Notes under the pieces: generated by a model
Seen by the model: only the letters and a program-made list of their open reading frames with translations
Told to the model about the DNA's origin: nothing
Databases searched by the model: none
Position numbers and translations under genes: made by a program
Source: Ligaoa zhengdingensis
Lineage (GTDB): Bacteria > Bacillota > Clostridia > Oscillospirales > Ruminococcaceae
DNA length: 64,000 bases
Reading direction: 5' to 3'
NCBI RefSeq assembly: GCF_014384885.1
Contig: NZ_JACRST010000001.1
Coordinates: 124,001-188,000, forward strand
In this document: one piece after another, positions 34,159-40,572 of the stretch
Layout of the letters: every line of letters begins with the position of its first letter
Numbering within the stretch: position 1 is the first letter of the stretch

Positions 34159-35124
34159 ATGCGCAGTTTTCAAATCAACGCCAACGACAGCGGGCAGCGG
34201 GTGGACAAGTTTATTACCAAGGCTGTGCCTCTGCTGCCGCAGCCGCTGCTCTACAAATCGATCCGCCTCAAACGGATTAAACTCAACGGCAAGCGCTGCG
34301 AAATTTCCACGCGGCTAGCCGAAGGCGACCTGCTGGAACTCTACCTCAACGATGAGTTTTTTGACGTTCCTTCACCTGAACTCATCTTTCTGCGCGCCCC
34401 CACTGCGTTGGATATCCTCTATGAGGATGAAAACCTGCTGTTGGTGGATAAAAAACCCGGGCTGGTGGTACACGAGGATGAAAGTGGCCGGCCGGATACC
34501 CTGATCAATCGCATCCAGCACTACCTCTATGACAAAGGGGAGTATCTGCCCGAACAGGAACACTCCTTTGCACCGGCCCTGTGCAACCGGATCGACCGGA
34601 ACACCGGCGGCATTGTGATCGCGGCCAAAAACGCTCCCACCCTGCGAGTGCTCAATCAAAAGATCAAAGACCGCGAGCTGCAAAAGCTCTATCTCGCGGT
34701 GATCCACGGCCAGTTAAAACAAAAATCTGGGGTGCTCAAAGCGTTTCTAACAAAAGCTGGCGACGAAAATCGCGTCACGGTTACAAACACCCCCTCGCCT
34801 GGTGGGCGCACCATCCTCACAAAATACCGTATACTGGCGGAAAATGGCCGCTTTTCTCTGATCGAAGTCGATCTCCTGACCGGCAGGACCCATCAAATCC
34901 GGGCGCATTTTGCGTTTTTGGGGCATCCATTGCTGGGGGATACAAAGTATGGTTTTGCGCGCGACAACCGGGGAACCTCCTACAAATATCAGGCGCTGTA
35001 CGCTTACCAGCTGGTCTTTCGCTTTCAAGGCGGTGCAGAACATTTGGAATATCTCAACGGGCAGACATTTGCTGTGCCCCATGTCTGGTTTGCAGAAGAC
35101 TTCAAAAACGGAAAAATTCGATGA
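34159..35124 (+). CDS. RluC/RluD-type 23S rRNA pseudouridine synthase
   Basis: 321 residues. An N-terminal S4 RNA-binding domain (GQRVDKFITKAVPLLPQ) is followed by the pseudouridine synthase core with catalytic Asp in CNRIDRNTGGIV and the later LLTGRTHQIRAHFAFLGHPLLGDTKYG motif. It converts uridines of 23S rRNA (RluC or RluD sites); the exact target is not decidable. AAGGAGGTGCCT precedes the ATG. Composition falls sharply just downstream, at the edge of a lower-GC segment. Confidence 0.93.
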   Translation: MRSFQINANDSGQRVDKFITKAVPLLPQPLLYKSIRLKRIKLNGKRCEISTRLAEGDLLELYLNDEFFDVPSPELIFLRAPTALDILYEDENLLLVDKKPGLVVHEDESGRPDTLINRIQHYLYDKGEYLPEQEHSFAPALCNRIDRNTGGIVIAAKNAPTLRVLNQKIKDRELQKLYLAVIHGQLKQKSGVLKAFLTKAGDENRVTVTNTPSPGGRTILTKYRILAENGRFSLIEVDLLTGRTHQIRAHFAFLGHPLLGDTKYGFARDNRGTSYKYQALYAYQLVFRFQGGAEHLEYLNGQTFAVPHVWFAEDFKNGKIR

Positions 35125-35299
35125 CGCGACGCCCTTCGAGCTCTTTTTGCCCGAGGGGTGTCGCATTTATTTTCCTTTAGGTCACAAAATATGTTTTATT
35201 AGTATAAATTTTTTATAAAGAATGCCAAACGCTTCATTTACAATATCTGTAATTTATGGTAATGTTTCATTGCAACATCTAGTAAAGGAGTTGGTCCTA

Positions 35300-35551
35300 G
35301 TGTGTCAATACTGCACAATCTGTGCGACAACCGATGCCCCAGAGTTTAACCATCAGAAACTTTACAACATTGAAGCAGTAGATTCGAGCAAAACTAAAAT
35401 TTTTGCAGCCCTCACTCCACGAAAAGATAAAGTGGATGCGCTGGTTCAGCTTCTCAACAAATTTGAGGTGTCGCTTATCCATATGGAGGACATCCTAGAC
35501 GATTTTACTGGAACCGAATATCTCAGCCAATTCTTCCCCGATTTATTGTGA
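35300..35551 (+). CDS. Small cysteine-rich hypothetical protein
   Basis: 83 residues from a GTG with AAAGGAG nine bases upstream. It opens with CQYCTIC (CxxCxxC), suggesting metal or cluster binding or redox activity; then a strand-rich centre and a helical, acidic C-terminus (ALVQLLNKFEVSLIHMEDILDD). I do not recognise the family. Its composition is more AT-rich than the chromosome around it, like the adjoining MATE segment. Confidence 0.5.
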   Translation: MCQYCTICATTDAPEFNHQKLYNIEAVDSSKTKIFAALTPRKDKVDALVQLLNKFEVSLIHMEDILDDFTGTEYLSQFFPDLL

Positions 35552-35643
35552 GGGCAGGACAGCCCTCTGCCCTATTTCGGGTCTTCAATTGCAAGGCGCT
35601 GTGTATAACGACGGCTTTTTTCTTTTGCCGTCATGCAGTTGCA

Positions 35644-35718
35644 CTAATTTATTAATCTCCTTACAATTTCTCTACCACCGCTACCAAATTCGCAACCAAT
35701 CGTGATTATTCTATTCAT
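35644..35718 (-). pseudogene. Truncated cytidylate-kinase-like gene remnant
   Basis: A 24-codon frame reads MNRIITIGCEFGSGGREIVR and stops four residues later. It matches the opening of cytidylate-kinase-like (AAA_26/Cytidylate_kin2) proteins, whose P-loop reads RIITIGREFGSGGRxIG, with Arg replaced by Cys. It follows the MATE gene by 14 bases with a GGAGG ribosome site, the usual position of such a gene beside MATE pumps in Firmicutes, but the remaining ~180 residues are missing. A small hairpin (35610-35632) follows. Confidence 0.6.
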
Positions 35719-35732
35719 TATGTCCATCCTCC

Positions 35733-37055
35733 TCATTTATTCGCAATATATTGTTTTTTGCTTTTCATCAGCAGAACACAGGCAACACAGGCAGTTATTG
35801 TCTCGCTGAGGGAATGACAGAACCAGACGATATTGCTGCCAAAAATGTGTGGCAAAATCAGAACCAGAAGTGGCAGGCAAACTACACTCCGGCTCAAGGA
35901 AATAGCCAAAGCCTTTGCAGTGTATCTTGTCGATTGCCAGAACGAAATCATCAAAATATTATATCCAGCGAGGAAAAAGGCGCAGAAGTACGACAGACTT
36001 TTATCCGCAGTAAAGGTGATCAGTTCTGTATCTCCCGGATTGAAAATTGAGAAAAAGTATTGGGAGAAAAGAACGATCAAAATGTAGCAGACAACGCCCA
36101 TTGCCAAAAATACCTTTGTTGCAAATCGACGCATATCATTGCAACGAGCAACCTCACCAGAACCCGTGAAGTAACTGAAAACAGGTTGTAGGCCCTCAGC
36201 CATTCCAAGGAACAGTGTAAGAATAATGAGCATTAAATATCCAATAAGTAGATAGGCCGCCAATCCAATTTCCCCGTATCCGTGTTTTACAATGGCGATG
36301 TTATACACAAAGGTAATAATCCCAATGGTGAATTCCATAATAAACGATGGAAAACCAAGTGTAAAAATATTTCGCACAGTCGGAATCTGGAGCTTTGGAA
36401 CGGCAAAATACAAATTCCCCTTCTTCAATAAAAAGTGAGGAAGCATAATCAGCACACTAAACACCGGCCCAATGGCAGTTGCAAGCGCCGCACCACCAAT
36501 CCCCATATTCAGAGGGCACATAAAGACATAGTCCAATACAATGTTAGACACAGATCCAAAGGCTAAAGCAAACATCGCCAATTTCGGACTACCGTCATTT
36601 CTCACAAGACCACTTAACAAGAAGCTAAATATGAGGAACGGAGAAAAGGAAACGATATAGCGGATATATTCTGTTGCCTCGTCGTGAATCTGCGGTGTCG
36701 ACCCCAAAAGTTCCGTTAGTGGATGGATAAACAAATTGCCGAATACAGCAATAAAAACACTAATAACACCTGCACATATAAGAGCGGTATCAAACACTTG
36801 TAATGCTTTTTCTTTCTCTTTTCGTGCCAGTTGCCCGGAAATTATAATACCGGCTCCTGAAGCAACCGCCATAGAAATGGCAATCAGAATTTCAATCAAG
36901 GGAACAGCGACAGCCGCCGCAGCCATAGAATCACGGCCCAGTACATTGCCGATAAAAACGCCATCTACGATCATATAGACGGAATTGAATACCAGACCTA
37001 TCATTTGTGGAATTGCATATTTCGCAAATAAAGTGTGCGATTTACCTTCGTACAT
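35733..37055 (-). CDS. MATE family multidrug efflux transporter
   Basis: A 440-residue membrane protein with 12 hydrophobic segments in two matching halves; the first half begins AIPQMIGLVFNSVYMIVDGVFIGN, typical of MATE/NorM-DinF pumps. It exports cationic drugs using a Na+ or H+ gradient. AAGGAGG precedes the ATG. Directly upstream is a terminator-like hairpin that would cut read-through from the flavin-reductase gene, so expression is probably controlled by attenuation. Its codons are more AT-rich than those of the flanking chromosome. Confidence 0.92.
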   Translation of the reverse strand: MYEGKSHTLFAKYAIPQMIGLVFNSVYMIVDGVFIGNVLGRDSMAAAAVAVPLIEILIAISMAVASGAGIIISGQLARKEKEKALQVFDTALICAGVISVFIAVFGNLFIHPLTELLGSTPQIHDEATEYIRYIVSFSPFLIFSFLLSGLVRNDGSPKLAMFALAFGSVSNIVLDYVFMCPLNMGIGGAALATAIGPVFSVLIMLPHFLLKKGNLYFAVPKLQIPTVRNIFTLGFPSFIMEFTIGIITFVYNIAIVKHGYGEIGLAAYLLIGYLMLIILTLFLGMAEGLQPVFSYFTGSGEVARCNDMRRFATKVFLAMGVVCYILIVLFSQYFFSIFNPGDTELITFTADKSLSYFCAFFLAGYNILMISFWQSTRYTAKALAISLSRSVVCLPLLVLILPHIFGSNIVWFCHSLSETITACVACVLLMKSKKQYIANK

Positions 37056-37084
37056 GGTAATGACCTCCTTATTAAAAACAAAAA

Positions 37085-37110
37085 AGGCCTGTGTTGTGTA
37101 ACACAGGCCT
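37085..37110 (-). terminator. Attenuator-like terminator in the MATE leader
   Basis: A perfect 11-bp stem (AGGCCTGTGTT with AACACAGGCCT, 4-base loop), followed on the minus strand by TTTTTTGTTTTT, then at once by AAGGAGG and the MATE ATG. Its position suggests conditional read-through rather than simple termination. Confidence 0.75.
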
Positions 37111-37138
37111 ACTACACAATAAAATGAAACCCCGGCGG
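37106..37138 (-). repeat. Leader element B (CCGCCGGG...GTAGGCC), upstream of MATE
   Basis: On the minus strand CCGCCGGG, a T-rich stretch, then GTAGGCC. It resembles element A (37749-37715) upstream of the flavin reductase gene. Its last bases form the 5' arm of the attenuator stem. Confidence 0.5.
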
Positions 37139-37145
37139 GCTGATT

Positions 37146-37661
37146 TTATCTATTATCTTTAGTTGTTTTTTCTTGTTTCTTTTTTATAAGTTCAATTGCT
37201 TCTTTTCCGCTTATATGTTCGATATTCATTTCCAACATACATAGCGGTTTCCATCCCTGTTCAATGGCTTTTTTGCGGTTTCCCTCCGTGTCATCTGGCG
37301 CATATTTCAATGCCAGTTTTTCAATAGCAGTCCGTTTTTCGCTATCATCTTCTAATACTCGTATGGTGCCAAATACGATTACGCTACGGAAATAGGAAGT
37401 ATATTTTTCCGGCACAATCTGATCTTGATCAATCACACAAAAAGATGCCTTTGCGTTTCTACCGATAGCGTCCAACTTGTGTCCGCTTTGGGCACAATGG
37501 AAATAGAGCTTTTTTCCGTCATAGGCGTAGCTAATAGGGACAGCATAAGGATAGCCACCATCTCCATATAAAGCAAGCACTCCTGATGTTCCCTTATGTA
37601 GCACAGCAGATATTTCATCTGCGCATAGAGCTTGTCGCTTTCTCCGCATTTCCCGAAACAT
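37146..37661 (-). CDS. Pyridoxamine 5'-phosphate oxidase-like flavoprotein (NimA-like)
   Basis: A 171-residue FMN split-barrel protein: RRKRQALCADEISAVLHKGTSGVLAL, then GYPYAVPISYAYDGKKLYFHCAQSGHKLDAIGRN, then FCVIDQDQIVPEKYTSYFRSVIVFGTIRVLED. This is the pattern of nitroimidazole-resistance (Nim)-like and related flavin reductases. It may detoxify nitro compounds or reactive species; the substrate is uncertain. The GTAGGAGGTG ribosome site is strong. It is upstream of MATE, in a lower-GC segment. Confidence 0.85.
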   Translation of the reverse strand: MFREMRRKRQALCADEISAVLHKGTSGVLALYGDGGYPYAVPISYAYDGKKLYFHCAQSGHKLDAIGRNAKASFCVIDQDQIVPEKYTSYFRSVIVFGTIRVLEDDSEKRTAIEKLALKYAPDDTEGNRKKAIEQGWKPLCMLEMNIEHISGKEAIELIKKKQEKTTKDNR

Positions 37662-37714
37662 AGCCTTACACCTCCTACATAAAAATAAAACGCCATATTC
37701 TCCATCCCTTCTTT

Positions 37715-37749
37715 GGCCTACGGAATGAAGAAAAGGCGTAACCCGGCGG
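37715..37749 (-). repeat. Leader element A (CCGCCGGG...GTAGGCC), upstream of the flavin reductase gene
   Basis: On the minus strand CCGCCGGG, a T/C-rich stretch, then GTAGGCC. It is related to element B before MATE. It is followed downstream by GGCGT and a T-run just before the ribosome site, so this leader too may be an attenuator. Confidence 0.45.
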
Positions 37750-37758
37750 TTTTTATAT

Positions 37759-37786
37759 AGTATAGCACCCTTTCTCCGAAAGTCAA
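37759..37786 (-). promoter_or_regulatory. Promoter of the flavin reductase-MATE unit
   Basis: TTGACT (37786-37781), 16 bases ending TGC, TATACT (37764-37759) on the minus strand. It gives an approximately 90-base leader before the flavin reductase start. Confidence 0.72.
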
Positions 37787-37913
37787 GTACTAAATTGTTT
37801 TTCGAGGCGAAGTTAAATGCATCTCCATTTTTGCGTTAATTTGGGGGCCTGCACGACCGGAATAGATACGAAAAATGCCTTGGGGCAAAGTGTATCAAAG
37901 CGTTGTAGCAATA

Positions 37914-37956
37914 AAAAATGCTGGACTTAGCCGCCTAGACTAAATCCAGCATTTTT
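37914..37956. terminator. Bidirectional terminator-like hairpin
   Basis: AAAAATGCTGGA pairs with TCCAGCATTTTT around a 19-base loop containing CTTAG...CTAGA. T-runs lie on both strands. It may mark the boundary of the lower-GC accessory segment. Confidence 0.7.
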
Positions 37957-38060
37957 CTTTTTCAGCCAATCCCGTCTGATAGTTGCATTTCATGATTTTT
38001 TATCATTTCTGCTTGTACTGTCTTATGGAGGCTCCACCGAATAGCTCCTTTTTATTTCTC

Positions 38061-38113
38061 TTGACATTTTTCCAGCAGCCTGATATTATTTAGTAAATTA
38101 CTAATTTACTAAA
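38061..38113 (+). promoter_or_regulatory. Consensus promoter with a 25-bp perfect palindrome at the start site
   Basis: TTGACA (38061-38066), 17 bases, TATTAT (38084-38089) with TG upstream. At 38089-38113 lies a 25-base perfect palindrome, TTTAGTAAATTA-C-TAATTTACTAAA, covering the expected start site. This is a textbook repressor-operator position, and the operator likely silences the strong promoter of the downstream two-gene operon. Confidence 0.75.
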
Positions 38114-38129
38114 GGATTGAGGGCTTGCG

Positions 38130-38612
38130 ATGAAAATACCGACCAATCTCAAACACAAACCGGTGATCGTCTCGGAGAACTATGAAAATGTGGACGGGCG
38201 CAGCTCCTACCAGTCGGACGCCAAAGGGCTTTCGTTGGGGCTCGCCCAGTGGAACGACCGCGGCCGGGTGGATATCTCTGCGAAGGTCTGGCGCTACACC
38301 GGCGAAAAGTGGTCGCGCCAGTCGGAGGAGCTGCCGCTCCACCGCGTGCTTGATCTAGCCATCCTGGTGTGCCGTGCACAGCAGTACTTCCGCGACGAGG
38401 CATACCGCTTTCCTAAGCTCTACTGTGAGGACGACCCCATGATCGACCGGGTGGGGATGCAGGGCGATGCGATGACCGTCGCCATCTGTAAGGAAAACGA
38501 ACATATCGACGAGGATATCCAGCTGTTCTGTAATGCCTTGGGCAGCGACGGAGAACTGCTGGGCGAGCGATTTGCCGTTCTGGCGCGTATTTTGAAGGAG
38601 ATGGGATACTGA
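38130..38612 (+). CDS. DUF6530-like conserved hypothetical protein
   Basis: A 160-residue soluble protein beginning KIPTNLKHKPVIVSENYENV, with QWNDRGRVDISAKVWRYTG near 40-58 and LPLHRVLDLAILVCRAQQYF near 68-87. I recall this as the DUF6530 family of Firmicutes; the number is from memory. The function is unknown. Its stop overlaps the start of a GIY-YIG gene by one base, so the two are co-translated. The operon sits behind a strong promoter with a palindromic operator. Confidence 0.75.
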   Translation: MKIPTNLKHKPVIVSENYENVDGRSSYQSDAKGLSLGLAQWNDRGRVDISAKVWRYTGEKWSRQSEELPLHRVLDLAILVCRAQQYFRDEAYRFPKLYCEDDPMIDRVGMQGDAMTVAICKENEHIDEDIQLFCNALGSDGELLGERFAVLARILKEMGY

Positions 38613-38953
38613 TGGACAATCGAAAGAAGGAATTGATCCGCGCCTATAAAGAAAAACCTGCCACCGGCGGCGCATATGTGATCGAAAACACCGTCACCGG
38701 CAGGAAGTTGCTGCTCTGCGAAACCGACCTGAAGGGGTCAAAAAACAAGTTCGATTTTATGTCCCGGATGGGCAGTTGCCCCAACAGCCGCCTGCAAAGG
38801 GATTGGCAGCAGTACGGGCCCGCCTGCTTTGCCTTCACCGTTTTGGAGGAGATCGAACAGAAGGAGACCCAAACCCTGGAAGAATTCAGGGAGGATCTCG
38901 TAGTGCTCGAAGCAATCTGGCGGGAAAAGCTGGGGGAAGATAATCTCTATTGA
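38612..38953 (+). CDS. GIY-YIG nuclease family protein
   Basis: 113 residues with a GIY-YIG-like start (GGAYVIENTVTGRKLLLCETDL near 18-40), a FMSRMGSCPNSRLQRDWQQYG segment and a C-terminal EIEQ..LEEFREDLVVLEAIWREKL helix. The second tyrosine is replaced by Lys/Leu (GRKLL), which also occurs in small family members of unknown activity. It may be a DNA nuclease. It is overlapped with the DUF6530-like gene in one operon and followed by a terminator. Confidence 0.75.
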   Translation: MDNRKKELIRAYKEKPATGGAYVIENTVTGRKLLLCETDLKGSKNKFDFMSRMGSCPNSRLQRDWQQYGPACFAFTVLEEIEQKETQTLEEFREDLVVLEAIWREKLGEDNLY

Positions 38954-38957
38954 GGAG

Positions 38958-38996
38958 AAAAAGCGCCGGAAATCCGCTGGGATCTCCGGCGCTTTT
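38958..38996. terminator. Bidirectional terminator between the GIY-YIG gene and tyrS
   Basis: AAAAGCGCCGGA pairs with TCCGGCGCTTTT, with an inner AATCC/GGAT stem, and T-runs on both strands. It serves two convergent genes. Confidence 0.88.
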
Positions 38997-39007
38997 ATTT
39001 TGTTCGA

Positions 39008-40225
39008 TTACAGGGTCACCTTATGGAACACCTTTTTGCCCTTGCGGATCACTTTATGGCCCGCCTCCAGCTTGGTGAGCGGCAGAACCGCCATCACGTC
39101 GGTCACCTTCTGGTCGTCGATGCTGACGCCGCCCTGTTGGATCAGACGGCGCGCCTCGCCCTTGGAGGGAGCCAGCCCAGTCTTGACCAGCAGGTCGAGC
39201 ACCGCAATCTGCCCATCGGTGAAATCTGCTGCGGCAAGCTGTGTAGTGGGCATGTTCGCGCTGGCCGCGCCCGCGCCGAACACCGAGCGCGCTGCCTCCA
39301 GCGCCTTGTCGGCCTCCTTCTCGCTGTGCACCATCTTGGTGAGCTCATAGGCCAAAATCTCCTTGGCCTTGTTAAGCTCGCTGCCCTGCCAGCTCTCCAT
39401 CGCCTCGATCTCCTCGATCGGCAGGAATGTGAGCAGTTTGAGGCAATGGATGACATCCGCGTCGTCCACATTGCGCCAGTACTGGAAGAAATCGTAGGGG
39501 CTGGTCTTTTCGGGGTTGAGCCAGATAGCGCCATTCTCGGTCTTGCCCATCTTTTTGCCCTCTTTGGTGGTCAGCAGCGTAAAGGTCATGCCGCAGACCT
39601 CCTCCTGCTCCTTGCGGCGAACCAAATCCACACCGCCGAGGATGTTGCTCCACTGATCGTCGCCGCCGAGCTCCATCCGGCAGTTGTGGGCGCGGAACAG
39701 GTGCAAAAAGTCGTAGCTCTGCATAATCATATAGTTGAATTCCAGGAAGGAGAGGCCGCGCTCCAGACGGGTTTTAAAGCACTCCGCAGTCAGCATCTTG
39801 TTGACCGAGAAGCAGGCGCCCACGTCGCGCAGCAGCTGCAAATAGTTGAGCTCGCACAGCCAATCGCCGTTGTGCTCGACGATCGCATGGTCCATGTCCA
39901 CAAACTGGGACATCTGCTGCACAAAACAATCGGCGTTGTGGTTGATCGCCTCGCGGGTGAGCATCGGACGCATATCGGTCTTACCAGTGGGGTCGCCCAC
40001 CATGGTGGTGCCGGTGCCCAGCAGCAGGATGGGGGTATGCCCCGCCTTCTGCATATGCCGGATCACAATCAATTGCAGAAAATGCCCGACATGCAGGCTG
40101 TCCGCAGTGGCGTCAAAGCCGATGTAGAAGGTCACCTTCTCGTTTTCAAGCATCTCCTTGATCTTGTCCTCATTGGTCATCTGGGCGATCAGCCCGCGGC
40201 GCTTGAGTTCTTCAAATACGGTCAT
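39008..40225 (-). CDS. tyrS: Tyrosyl-tRNA synthetase
   Basis: A 405-residue class I synthetase: HIGH-type HVGHFLQL near 47, a KMSKS-type KKMGKTENG near 225, and a C-terminal S4 domain (LVKTGLAPSKGEARRLIQQGGVSIDD). This is the TyrZ/TyrS-like bacterial form. A T-box leader with a tyrosine specifier codon lies directly upstream and explains its regulation by uncharged tRNA-Tyr. It is monocistronic. Confidence 0.96.
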   Translation of the reverse strand: MTVFEELKRRGLIAQMTNEDKIKEMLENEKVTFYIGFDATADSLHVGHFLQLIVIRHMQKAGHTPILLLGTGTTMVGDPTGKTDMRPMLTREAINHNADCFVQQMSQFVDMDHAIVEHNGDWLCELNYLQLLRDVGACFSVNKMLTAECFKTRLERGLSFLEFNYMIMQSYDFLHLFRAHNCRMELGGDDQWSNILGGVDLVRRKEQEEVCGMTFTLLTTKEGKKMGKTENGAIWLNPEKTSPYDFFQYWRNVDDADVIHCLKLLTFLPIEEIEAMESWQGSELNKAKEILAYELTKMVHSEKEADKALEAARSVFGAGAASANMPTTQLAAADFTDGQIAVLDLLVKTGLAPSKGEARRLIQQGGVSIDDQKVTDVMAVLPLTKLEAGHKVIRKGKKVFHKVTL

Positions 40226-40283
40226 CCATCTTTCTCCTTTTTATTTTCTTTACTTTGAAAGGACCCGGCGGACGGCAGGGTGC

Positions 40284-40515
40284 AAAAAAGCCCTCCACCC
40301 GCCTGATGCGGATAGAGGGCGTCCATAAAACGCTGTACCACCTCTAATTCGCCGCGACCTCACGGGCGCAGCCTCATCGGGTACCAACATACCCAAGCAC
40401 GATAACGGGTGCCCCCGGCAAAGCCTACTACCTGTTTCAGCCCGCGGCTCCGAGATGTATTCACCGCACTTCCGCGCTTTTTTGCACCGGCCAAAAGCTC
40501 TCTGAAGCGGAGGGG
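40284..40515 (-). ncRNA. T-box riboswitch (tyrosine) leader of tyrS
   Basis: On the minus strand the leader holds the T-box sequence AGAGGTGGTACAGCG (40345-40331) and a terminator (GCCCTCTATCC with GGGTGGAGGGC, 40320-40290) followed by TTTTTT (40289-40284). The specifier loop has GAATACATC with UAC (40459-40457), a tyrosine codon, matching tyrS. Uncharged tRNA-Tyr should pair its acceptor end in the T-box bulge and switch the terminator off. A TATAAT at 40548-40543 is the likely -10. This fills the 40226-40572 gap. Confidence 0.9.
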
Positions 40516-40572
40516 ATGCGGCTACTCGTTCTCTTCTCTGCCATTATATATTGCACTATAGCACATCGGTTT

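Larger units (their letters stand above)
37662..38129. other. Intergenic region between the accessory segment and the DUF6530-like operon
   Basis: 468 AT-rich bases. It holds the leader and promoter of the flavin reductase-MATE unit (minus), a bidirectional terminator (37914-37956), and the palindrome-bearing promoter of the plus-strand operon. A 22-codon frame (MPWGKVYQ...) overlaps the terminator and has no ribosome site. Confidence 0.6.

Noticed and set aside
37882..37950. 22-codon frame MPWGKVYQSVVAIKNAG
   Set aside because: It overlaps the bidirectional terminator and has no ribosome site.
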